Source: Fibrobacterales bacterium
GTDB taxonomy: Bacteria; Fibrobacterota; Fibrobacteria; Fibrobacterales; Fibrobacteraceae
Direction of reading: 5' to 3'
DNA length: 19,264 bases
Assembly: GCA_025997455.1 (NCBI GenBank)
Contig: BNUP01000031.1
Coordinates: 1-19,264 of the forward strand
The notes below the pieces were generated by a model, which saw only the letters and a program-made list of their open reading frames with translations, made no database searches and had not been told where the DNA came from. Below, piece by piece: positions 13,771 to 19,264 of this stretch; positions within the stretch are counted from its first letter, which is position 1, and the number at the start of each line of letters is the position of its first letter. The position numbers and the translations under genes were made by a program.

Positions 13771-13814
13771 CGAATTTTAATTTCTACCCAAACAAACCAA
13801 ACAAGGAGAAGATT

Positions 13815-14990
13815 ATGATGACACGAACAAAACAGGCAACAATTGCCGCTATATCAACGCTGATAATAGGCGGTGCAACATTCGCACAGGCGGCAGATGA
13901 AGTTCCCGTTGTAAATGCGGGGGGAACAAAAATTTCTTTATACGGCTTTTTGCAGTTAAACGCCGCGTATGAGGACGGCAACAACGGCGGTAAAGTATTT
14001 TCATACACTGCACCGAGTAAATCCGAAGACGGCAACGGTCGTTTTCTTATGAATGTAAATCAAACGAGAATCGGTTTTAATCTTGCAGGACCGCAGAAAG
14101 ACGGCGAACCCGAAGTGAGCGGAAAATTTGAAAGCGATTTTGCAAACAGCAATGACCGCAATAATAACGGCGTTGGCGGATTTCGCATTCGGCAAAGTTA
14201 CGGTCAAGTAAAATTCAAAGAGATAGGTTTAACCCTTTTAATGGGTCAGGCGGCAGATTTGATTTCTCCGCTCAGCCCTTCAACCATAAATCAGGGTTCG
14301 GCAAACTATGCGGGTAATTTGGGAACTCGCAGACCGCAAATTCGACTCACCGAAAGTTTGGGTGCAGTTGAACTCGCAGTAGCCGCACTTGACGACAGAG
14401 GAGCGGCAATCCCCACGGCACCCGCAGTTCAGGGGCGTGCAGGCGTAAAAGTTCCCGCATCTTGGGCGGGAGAAAAACAGAATCTTGCGGTTGGCATTTC
14501 AGGGCATTTCGCCAAAGAGAAAAACGCCGACACGCTTAGCAACCAACCTTATGAAAAAAAGCCGAAATCGTGGTCTGTTAATGCCGACCTTTCACTTCCA
14601 ATCACGGGTGCAATCAACCTCGCAGGCGAATTTTTTTACGGGCAAGACCTCAAAAACTATTCCAACGGAAGTATCGGCTTAACTCCCGCAGGTGAAGACG
14701 GAATTAAATCACTCGGCGGCTGGGGCGCACTCGGTTTTAAACTTCCTGCCAATATTTCGCTATACGGCGGTGCGGCACTTGAGGCGATAGACAGCGACAG
14801 CGAAGTTGAAGGCAAACCTTCTCAGAACTTAGCGGTGTTTGCAAATCTGGGTTATAATTTCACTTCTTCTGCAAAAATTGCACTTGAATACTTCCGCATA
14901 GCCACCGATTACGCCGACAAAGGCGGCAAAAAAGTTGATAGCGGAACGCTGAACAGAGTTGAAGCCGCATTGACTTATAGTTTTAATTGA
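13815..14990 (+). CDS. Porin-like outer-membrane β-barrel protein (DcaP-like)
   Basis: The 391-residue product has a signal peptide ending ATFAQA-AD (about 27). The rest alternates amphipathic strands with Gly/Asn/Asp-rich loops and ends in a strand LTYSFN, close to the aromatic-ending signature of outer-membrane barrels. The stretch NQTRIGFNLAGP, then FRIRQSYGQVKF, LLMGQAADLISPLSPSTINQG and RRPQIRLTESLG, resembles DcaP/Porin_4-type trimeric porins, which pass small anions or dicarboxylates. Substrate is not clear. AAGGAG stands 6 nt before the first ATG at 13815, so I keep that start; a second ATG follows directly. It is a single-gene unit, divergent from the dcd pair. Five phased CTAAC repeats upstream suggest control by an OmpR/PhoB-type regulator, perhaps nutrient limitation. 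Confidence 0.85.
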   Translation: MMTRTKQATIAAISTLIIGGATFAQAADEVPVVNAGGTKISLYGFLQLNAAYEDGNNGGKVFSYTAPSKSEDGNGRFLMNVNQTRIGFNLAGPQKDGEPEVSGKFESDFANSNDRNNNGVGGFRIRQSYGQVKFKEIGLTLLMGQAADLISPLSPSTINQGSANYAGNLGTRRPQIRLTESLGAVELAVAALDDRGAAIPTAPAVQGRAGVKVPASWAGEKQNLAVGISGHFAKEKNADTLSNQPYEKKPKSWSVNADLSLPITGAINLAGEFFYGQDLKNYSNGSIGLTPAGEDGIKSLGGWGALGFKLPANISLYGGAALEAIDSDSEVEGKPSQNLAVFANLGYNFTSSAKIALEYFRIATDYADKGGKKVDSGTLNRVEAALTYSFN

Positions 14991-15299
14991 GATTATAGCA
15001 AAAAGGCGGGCGACCACACGGGGTCGCCCGCTACGGAAGGGCGGCATAAATGCCGCCCCTACAATTCCCTTCTCCCCTCTCTCCACTTTCAACTTTACAC
15101 TTTCACTTTGGACGGGTTTAAAACCCGCCCCTACAATTCCCTTCTTTCAACTTTACACTCCCCTACTCCCCACTTTCAACTTTACTCTCTTCTCCCTTCT
15201 CCCTTTCCCCCCTTTGCACTGCCGAGTTTCCCACACCCCACACCCCACACCCTACACCCCACTTTTCTACCTTCCCTCCTAACAAAATCAGAGGATTTT
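14991..15299. repeat. Repeat-filled gap between the porin-like gene and serC
   Basis: These 309 bases hold no gene. In order: a palindrome at 15006-15031 (GCGGGCGACC / GGTCGCCCGC, then TAC), one at 15039-15058 (GGGCGGCAT / ATGCCGCCC, then CTAC), and one at 15111-15130 with a mismatched left arm (GACGGGTTT / AAACCCGCCC, then CTAC). CTTTCAACTTTACAC modules lie between and after them (15086-15100, 15144-15158, 15173-15186). Then come TTCTCCCTTCTCCC runs, a TGCACTGCCGAGTTT core (15215-15229) and CACACCCTACACC runs to about 15270. Read on the minus strand, this is the same module order as 16550-16675. The first palindrome could act as a weak terminator for the porin gene. Confidence 0.8.
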
Positions 15300-16400
15300 A
15301 TGAGCAAAGTCGTTTATAATTTTAGCGCGGGACCGAGTGTTCTGCCAAAACAAGCAACAGAGGCTGCCGCAGCCGCAATAGCCGATTACGCAAACACGGG
15401 CATCGGTATTTTGGAAATGAGCCACCGTTCAAAGCCCATTGAAGGTATGGTTGCGGAAACAGAATCACTTTTGCGCGAACTCCTCTCAATTCCGTCCGGT
15501 TATGAAATTTTATTTTTGGGCGGAGGAGCATCGCTGCAATTCTGTATGGCGCCAATAAATCTACTCGCGCAAGATGCGAGTGCAGACTACACCGATACGG
15601 GAGTTTGGGCGGCAAAGGCGATTAAAGAGGCAAAGAGATTCGGCAAAGTGAATGTAATTTCGTCTTCAAAAAACAGCGTATATGACCACATACCAAAGGA
15701 TTTTAAACAGACCGACGGTGCAACCTACCTGCACATCACGAGCAACAACACAATTTACGGAACGCAGTGGAAAGAGTTCCCAACAGCAAATACATATTTG
15801 GTAAGCGATATGAGTTCCGATATTCTAAGCCGCCCTATAGATGTCTCAAAATTCGGTTTAATTTACGCAGGCGCACAAAAAAATATGGGACCCGCAGGTG
15901 TGGCAACGGTAATAGTCCGCTCAGACATTCTCGGAAAAGCAGGACGCGAAATTCCCACAATGTTAGACTACCAAACACACATTCCCGAACATTCTATGTT
16001 CAACACCCCTCCCGTGTTTTCAATTTTCGTTATGAATCAAGTTTTGCATTGGCTAAAAAATCTAGGCGGAGTTTCCGCTATGGAAAAAATCAACGCAAAA
16101 AAATCCGGTTTATTATATGACGCACTCGACAGTTCCAAACTTTTCAAAGGCACGGCGGCAAAAGAAGACCGTTCCACAATGAACATTCCTTTTGTATTTC
16201 ATTCTTCGGTTGTCCCAACCGACAAAAAAGATGCACTCGAAAAGGATTTTTTAACCGGAGCAAAAGAAAAAGGCTTGGAACAACTAAAAGGTCATCGTTC
16301 GGTGGGCGGATTCCGTGCCAGCATTTACAACGCTATGCCGATAGAGGGCGTTGAACAATTGGTGAGTTACCTGTGCGATTTTGAGAAAAAAATTATTTGA
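15300..16400 (+). CDS. serC: Phosphoserine aminotransferase
   Basis: I start at the ATG at 15300 because AGAGGA lies 4-5 nt upstream and the protein then begins MSKVVYNFSAGPSVLP, the usual SerC N-terminus. The open frame extends further 5' through repeat sequence that is not SerC. The 366-residue enzyme transfers the amino group of glutamate to 3-phosphohydroxypyruvate in serine synthesis, with PLP. Key sites are seen: FLGGGAS near 73-78 for the phosphate, VSDMSSD with Asp170, and YAGAQKNMGPAG with the PLP lysine Lys194. The C-terminal GHRSVGGFRASIYNAM binds substrate phosphate. Length is normal. It stands alone between two repeat-filled gaps; serA and serB are not here. A conserved 68-bp hairpin repeat begins 8 nt after its stop. 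Confidence 0.97.
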   Translation: MSKVVYNFSAGPSVLPKQATEAAAAAIADYANTGIGILEMSHRSKPIEGMVAETESLLRELLSIPSGYEILFLGGGASLQFCMAPINLLAQDASADYTDTGVWAAKAIKEAKRFGKVNVISSSKNSVYDHIPKDFKQTDGATYLHITSNNTIYGTQWKEFPTANTYLVSDMSSDILSRPIDVSKFGLIYAGAQKNMGPAGVATVIVRSDILGKAGREIPTMLDYQTHIPEHSMFNTPPVFSIFVMNQVLHWLKNLGGVSAMEKINAKKSGLLYDALDSSKLFKGTAAKEDRSTMNIPFVFHSSVVPTDKKDALEKDFLTGAKEKGLEQLKGHRSVGGFRASIYNAMPIEGVEQLVSYLCDFEKKII

Positions 16401-16407
16401 GTAGTTC

Positions 16408-16475
16408 GCCGTCGTCTCTAAAAACTCAAATCTGTGGAATTGTGTTACAAAGAGAGTTTTTAGAGGTTTCCTTTA
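16408..16475 (+). repeat. 68-bp hairpin repeat, copy 1
   Basis: CTCTAAAAACTC (16416-16427) pairs perfectly with GAGTTTTTAGAG (16454-16465) around a 26-nt loop. The whole 68 bases recur at 18497-18564 with two differences, loop included. It begins 8 nt after the serC stop and has no U tract after the stem. Conservation of the loop as well as the arms argues for a mobile or RNA-level element rather than only a terminator. Confidence 0.85.
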
Positions 16476-16500
16476 GGGTAAGCATTTCTTTTTTTTATGG

Positions 16501-16747
16501 TGCACTCGGCACACACCGCGTTCACAATTTTTCACTCTGCAGTGCAGGGTGGGGTATAGGGTGTGGCGTGTAGGGTATGGAGAACTCGGCGTTGCACGCG
16601 GGGAGATGGGAAATGGGAGAAGGGAGAGGGGGTAGCGGAAAACGCCGTTGGTGTATTTGTGTAGGGGCGGGTTTTAATAAGTATATCTGCCCTATTAAAA
16701 AGAAACCTGAGATAATCTGTATATACAATGGCAGAAAACCCGCCCCT
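16501..16747 (+). repeat. Composite repeat with an interrupted palindrome, upstream of recA
   Basis: This is part of a 554-nt gap between serC and recA. In order: CACTCGGCACACACCGCGTTC (16503-16523), a GGTATAGGGTGTGG-type run (about 16550-16580), the core AGAACTCGGCGTTGCA (16581-16596), a GGGAGATGGG/GGGAGAAGGG run (about 16600-16632), then GTAGGGGCGGGTTTT (16661-16675). The matching arm AAAACCCGCCCC lies 59 nt away (16735-16746), where other copies have a loop of 1-6 nt. The intervening piece has TCTGCC (near its left end) and GGCAGA (right end) as inverted ends. No gene is seen in 16401-16954. Confidence 0.75.
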
Positions 16748-16773
16748 TGTGAAATATAAGGCGGTTGTAGCGA

Positions 16774-16803
16774 GGGGGAGACTTCCCCCCCACATATTTT
16801 TTT
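16774..16803 (+). terminator. Intrinsic terminator-like hairpin upstream of recA
   Basis: GGGGGA (16774-16779), a GACT loop and TCCCCC (16784-16789) form a strong stem, followed after CCACATA by a run of eight or so T. This suits rho-independent termination on the plus strand. It would shield recA from read-through from serC. The T run starts about 7 nt after the stem, further than usual. Confidence 0.5.
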
Positions 16804-16890
16804 AGTCCATTTGGAGTCCCGAAGAGCGTCTAAACGGCGTATGGAAGAAAAATACTCGATTTTTTTGGCAGACCCTCTACCTGAGGCTAC

Positions 16891-16910
16891 TACTGTTCAA
16901 ATGTTCAGTA
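16891..16910 (+). promoter_or_regulatory. Candidate LexA box in the recA promoter
   Basis: TACTG-N10-CAGTA at 16891-16910 has the exact outer bases of the E. coli LexA consensus (CTG-N10-CAG). The inner bases are not palindromic and include the direct repeat TGTTCA-AA-TGTTCA. The site overlaps a possible -35 (TTCAAA, 16897-16902), which is 17 nt from TATATT at 16920-16925. LexA there would block recA until DNA damage. Placement before recA is strong context; no lexA gene is in the window. Confidence 0.6.
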
Positions 16911-16954
16911 TATTTTTTCTATATTCACCCTAACCTAAAAGAAGGACAAATGTT

Positions 16955-18034
16955 ATGGCAAAAAAGCAAGCAAGCAAAGAGAGTTCAAACTCACTCGCAC
17001 CGGAAAAGGCAAAAGCCGTTGAAGCGGCAATCGCCCAAATTGAAAAGAATCACGGAAAGGGGGCTATAATGACCCTCGGAAATCAGTCGGCAGAAGACAT
17101 TCCCGTAATCTCTACGGGTTGCATTCAGTTAGATATAGCACTCGGCGTTGGCGGAATCCCACGCGGAAGAGTAGTTGAAATATACGGACCCGAATCGTCG
17201 GGCAAAACAACCCTCACACTTCATTGCATTGCTGAGGCTCAAAAAGCGGGCGGAGTTGCGGCGTTTATAGATGCCGAACACGCTTTTGATGCAAGTTATG
17301 CACGCAAATTGGGTGTAGATATAGATGCCCTTTTGGTTTCTCAACCCGATACCGGCGAGCAGGCGTTAGATATCTGCGAAACATTAGTGCGTTCAGGTGC
17401 AATAGACCTTGTTGTGATAGATTCTGTTGCGGCACTTGTACCTGCTGCAGAAATTAACGGCGAAATGGGCGACAATCACATGGGCTTGCAGGCGAGACTT
17501 ATGTCGCAGGCTCTCCGCAAACTTACGGGACTTTTGAATAAATCTAACACCTGCCTCATATTTATAAACCAACTGCGAATGAAAATCGGCGTTATGTTCG
17601 GCAACCCCGAAACTACCACAGGCGGAAATGCACTCAAATTCTATGCATCGCTACGCCTCGATATTCGGCGCATAGCCACCATAAAAGACGGTGAAAACTC
17701 CATAGGCAACCGCACAAAAGTTAAGGTTGTGAAAAACAAGGTTGCACCACCATTTACGCAGTGCGAATTTGATATTCTATACGGGCACGGCATTTCCCGC
17801 GAAGCATCAATTCTCGACTTGGGCGTGGAACTCGAAATTGTGCAAAAAAGCGGCACTTGGTTCTCATATAACAGCGAGCGAATCGGGCAAGGTCGCAACA
17901 GCGTTATTCAGTATCTCAAAGATAACGCTGAACTCGCAAAGGACATAGAAAAGAAAATTCGCGAGCACAAGAAAGACCTTGAAATGTTTAAGGTTGTTGG
18001 AGGAAGCGATACCGATGATGCGGCAGAAGAATAG
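16955..18034 (+). CDS. recA: Recombinase RecA
   Basis: This 359-residue protein is a complete RecA: Walker A GPESSGKT at 78-85, IDAEHAFD, Walker B-like LVVIDSVAALVP, loop L2 with FINQLRMKIGVMFGNPETTTGGNALKFYAS, and an acidic C-terminus (GGSDTDDAAEE) that tempers DNA binding. RecA forms filaments on single-stranded DNA, drives strand exchange and triggers LexA self-cleavage. The ATG at 16955 is chosen over the ATG at 16950 because GAAGGA lies 8 nt upstream of it and the protein then begins MAKKQASK. A LexA-like box and a -10 motif lie just upstream. A small secreted-protein gene overlaps its last 20 nt. Near-identical 68-bp repeats lie on both sides of the recA unit. Confidence 0.99.
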   Translation: MAKKQASKESSNSLAPEKAKAVEAAIAQIEKNHGKGAIMTLGNQSAEDIPVISTGCIQLDIALGVGGIPRGRVVEIYGPESSGKTTLTLHCIAEAQKAGGVAAFIDAEHAFDASYARKLGVDIDALLVSQPDTGEQALDICETLVRSGAIDLVVIDSVAALVPAAEINGEMGDNHMGLQARLMSQALRKLTGLLNKSNTCLIFINQLRMKIGVMFGNPETTTGGNALKFYASLRLDIRRIATIKDGENSIGNRTKVKVVKNKVAPPFTQCEFDILYGHGISREASILDLGVELEIVQKSGTWFSYNSERIGQGRNSVIQYLKDNAELAKDIEKKIREHKKDLEMFKVVGGSDTDDAAEE

Positions 18035-18401
18035 CGTTTTGCTTATTGTTGTTTTATGTGCCATTGCAACCGGGGTGGCACAAGAACCCGCTATTGCAGT
18101 GGGGCAAAAAGCCGAAATGTCAAGTGATTTTTACAGCAAAGGAATCCGCTATGGCGAAGGCAAATCTGATTCGCTTTTTGTGCGTTGGGCACATAGTGCG
18201 GAGGCAGATTCGTTTTGGGTTTATAAGGATGACAACTCACTTTTATTCGTCTCGGATAAAAACATTAAAACCGTGTGGTATAGCAAACCCGTTAAATATG
18301 AACGACGAATGGCAACCCATCACTTGAAGGAGTTCATTTTTGACTCTCCCTTGCGATTTCGAGATTTACTTGAACGGAATTTTTTAGAGAACCTCTATTA
18401 A
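18015..18401 (+). CDS. Hypothetical small secreted protein overlapping the recA end
   Basis: I do not recognise this 128-residue product. From ATG 18015 (or 18018) it reads MMRQKNSVLLIVVLCAIATGVAQEP, a good signal peptide with cleavage near GVA-Q, so it should be exported. The mature part is soluble, with alternating charged and aromatic residues (RWAHSAEADSFWVYKDDNSLLFVSDKNIKTVWYSKP), compatible with a small β-rich domain. The start lies inside recA, 20 nt before its stop, and GGAGG at 17999-18003 gives a ribosome site 11 nt upstream, so it is probably co-translated with recA. The last codons (LENLY) and stop fall in the left arm of a 20-bp hairpin. The original end may have been altered by that element. 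A role in DNA repair is not suggested by the sequence. Confidence 0.65.
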   Translation: MMRQKNSVLLIVVLCAIATGVAQEPAIAVGQKAEMSSDFYSKGIRYGEGKSDSLFVRWAHSAEADSFWVYKDDNSLLFVSDKNIKTVWYSKPVKYERRMATHHLKEFIFDSPLRFRDLLERNFLENLY

Positions 18402-18431
18402 CCTCGCAAGTGGTTGGTAGAGGTTCTCTAA
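18384..18431 (+). repeat. Long perfect hairpin spanning the stop of the small secreted gene
   Basis: TTAGAGAACCTCTA (18384-18397) pairs perfectly with TAGAGGTTCTCTAA (18418-18431). The stem extends six more pairs inward (two G-U), leaving an 8-nt loop, for about 20 pairs in all. There is no T run downstream, so intrinsic termination is not obvious. The left arm codes for the last residues of the preceding gene. It may end that transcript by another route or be a small inserted element. Confidence 0.7.
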
Positions 18432-18496
18432 GCGACACGGGCGAACTGCGTTTTTTATGGTGATAATGTCATCCTGCGGCGAATGCTCGCAGGATA

Positions 18497-18564
18497 GCCG
18501 TTGTCTCTAAAAACTCAAATCTGTGGAATTGTGTTAAAAAGAGAGTTTTTAGAGGTTTCCTTTA
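18497..18564 (+). repeat. 68-bp hairpin repeat, copy 2
   Basis: This is 66/68 identical to 16408-16475 and in the same orientation, with arms at 18505-18516 and 18543-18554. A separate short palindrome, ATCCTGCG / CGCAGGAT, lies just upstream (18470-18494). The remaining bases of the 212-nt gap to the toxin gene show no coding signal. Confidence 0.85.
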
Positions 18565-18613
18565 TGAATCGCTATCGGTTTAGAAGTCACGAAATTTATT
18601 CAGTTCTATGAAT

Positions 18614-18868
18614 TTAATACCCGTTACCACGAGGGAAAACATCAATAACAATGATAGTTTCATTTATTACCTCAAACAATACACGGTAATCACCTACCCT
18701 TAAACGATAAAAGCCTTTGAACTCGCCTTGTAACGCTTTTATATTTGGCATTGAACCGGAAAAATTGATTAGACCGTCTATTTTACTTTTTATTGTGCTA
18801 ATGTAAGGTTCTGGAACTTTATTTAAATATTTTATCGCCTTTTCTGCAATTTGTATTCTATACTGCAT
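18614..18868 (-). CDS. RelE/ParE-type toxin
   Basis: The 84-residue product from ATG 18868 has the RelE layout: an N-terminal strand (MQYRIQIAEKA), two helices (KYLNKVPEPYISTIKSKIDGLI), then LQGEFKGFYRLRVGDYRVLFEVINETIIVIDVFPRGNGY. The Arg residues of Y-R-L-R-V-G-D-Y-R and the late Arg80 are those that RelE enzymes use to cut mRNA on the ribosome. The final Y84 is also typical. It overlaps the antitoxin stop by one base (TAATG), the usual coupling in these operons. An ATG at 18895 is in frame but would overlap the antitoxin gene by 28 nt. I infer an active mRNA interferase; a gyrase-directed ParE function cannot be ruled out. Confidence 0.88.
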   Translation of the reverse strand: MQYRIQIAEKAIKYLNKVPEPYISTIKSKIDGLINFSGSMPNIKALQGEFKGFYRLRVGDYRVLFEVINETIIVIDVFPRGNGY

Positions 18869-19077
18869 TATAGGCTCGTTCGCACGGAATCCCAATCTAA
18901 AATGGTTTCTCGACCATTTTTGTATTGCTCAATGCTTTGTTTTTCATCAGAATAGGGATAATCGAGATTCTCTTTGACATAGTTCAAATAACCAACAAAA
19001 GAAATAATCTGTTCTTCGGCAGAATCGGGAAGTGCCGTTAAGTAGTTTTCAATTTTTTTTATGGTTGCCGCTTGCAT
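18868..19077 (-). CDS. Antitoxin partner of the RelE-type toxin
   Basis: The 69-residue protein starts at ATG 19077, where GGAG stands 6 nt upstream; an in-frame ATG at 19095 lacks such a site. It begins MQAATIKKIENYLTALPDSAEEQIISFVGYLNYVKENLD, like the DUF2281-type antitoxin helix (L-P-x-x-x-x-E-x-x-x-F-x-x-x-L), and ends with a flexible acidic tail (DEKQSIEQYKNGRETILDWDSVRTSL) that should wrap the toxin. Small size, order and the TAATG overlap with the toxin support the role. The complex probably represses its own promoter. TTTCTATATT (minus strand, 19104-19113) would be the -10 region. Confidence 0.82.
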   Translation of the reverse strand: MQAATIKKIENYLTALPDSAEEQIISFVGYLNYVKENLDYPYSDEKQSIEQYKNGRETILDWDSVRTSL

Positions 19078-19103
19078 GATAATCTCCAATTTCAATTACT
19101 CAT

Positions 19104-19113
19104 AATATAGAAA
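19104..19113 (-). promoter_or_regulatory. Candidate -10 region of the toxin-antitoxin operon
   Basis: On the minus strand, TTTCTATATT is identical to the decamers before recA (16916-16925) and DUF2442 (9724-9733). It ends 26 nt before the antitoxin start. A -35 match is weak (TTGTTT, 19 nt upstream). Confidence 0.4.
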
Positions 19114-19193
19114 AATTTTAGGGCGAAAAAACAAAATTAAATCTGAACCCTATCCATTTTATTGTCCCACAGAAAAAATTTGACAAGTCTTAA

Positions 19194-19238
19194 AAAAAAT
19201 TCTCTCCAAACAATGTTGCGTTGTTTTAAGAATTTTTT
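19194..19238. terminator. Bidirectional terminator-like hairpin near the right edge
   Basis: AAAAAATTCT (19194-19203) pairs with AGAATTTTTT (19229-19238), and inside it AAACAA (19208-19213) pairs with TTGTTT (19221-19226). The T run at the end of the stem fits termination on the plus strand, and the symmetric A run gives the same on the minus strand. It separates the toxin-antitoxin promoter from whatever lies beyond the edge. Confidence 0.45.
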
Positions 19239-19264
19239 ACCAATTTCCAACAAAAAAAATTACC

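Noticed and set aside
15108..15299. A 64-residue N-terminal extension of SerC in the same frame.
   Set aside because: The extension translates low-complexity repeat DNA. The ribosome site and the SerC N-terminus both fit the ATG at 15300.
16577..16759. Small plus-strand open frame before recA.
   Set aside because: Made of repeat modules and a palindrome arm, with no ribosome site; better explained as intergenic repeat.
16416..18554. Possible CRISPR repeats (two near-identical partly palindromic units).
   Set aside because: The units are 2 kb apart with genes between, there are no regularly spaced copies or spacers, and no cas genes are present.
18614..19077. Considered whether the toxin-antitoxin pair is part of a defence island with the DUF2442 gene.
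   Set aside because: They are 8.6 kb apart with housekeeping genes between, and no other defence gene is visible.

Overview
This 19.3 kb window is bacterial chromosome with moderate GC content. The genes include the core set infC-rpmI-rplT, recA, serC and dcd, together with an envelope operon of Gram-negative type. The β-barrel/TPR proteins, ExbB/ExbD genes, Hc1-like histone and overall style point to the Fibrobacterota or a neighbouring FCB-type phylum. That assignment is an inference from gene content; there is no rRNA here to confirm it.

Layout. Positions 1-9441 (minus strand) hold a six-gene run read right to left: an Hc1-like DNA-binding protein, a β-helix/OmpA fusion, a PorV-like barrel fused to TPRs, a 1,293-residue periplasmic TPR protein, an ExbB/TolQ-type proton-channel subunit, and the start of an ExbD/TolR-like protein that runs off the left edge. 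Together they look like a proton-driven envelope machine in the style of Tol-Pal or the gliding motors: inner-membrane motor, periplasmic scaffold, outer-membrane barrel and peptidoglycan anchor. A lone DUF2442 gene (plus strand, 9741-10031) meets the minus-strand infC-rpmI-rplT-fecCD group (10028-12365) tail to tail. Next come dcd and a small low-complexity protein (12633-13580, minus), a divergent porin-like gene (13815-14990, plus), serC (15300-16400), recA with an overlapping small secreted protein (16955-18401), and a RelE-type toxin-antitoxin pair (18614-19077, minus).

The intergenic DNA is unusually structured. Several gaps are built from the same modules in the same order: GT-rich runs, an ACTCGGC-N-GTGCA core, GGGAGAAGGG runs, TTGAAAGT runs, and palindromes whose arms vary while a CCCCTAC tail stays constant. 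A separate 68-bp element with 12-bp inverted arms occurs twice as direct repeats 2,089 bp apart, flanking recA. Upstream of the porin-like gene, CTAAC/CTAAG recurs five times at exactly 11-bp spacing, like a tandem site for an OmpR/PhoB-type regulator. The recA promoter carries TACTG-N10-CAGTA, which fits the E. coli-type LexA box. The decamer TTTCTATATT lies correctly oriented upstream of three separate genes and is a candidate -10 motif.

All family calls are from reading translated sequence, without database searches.
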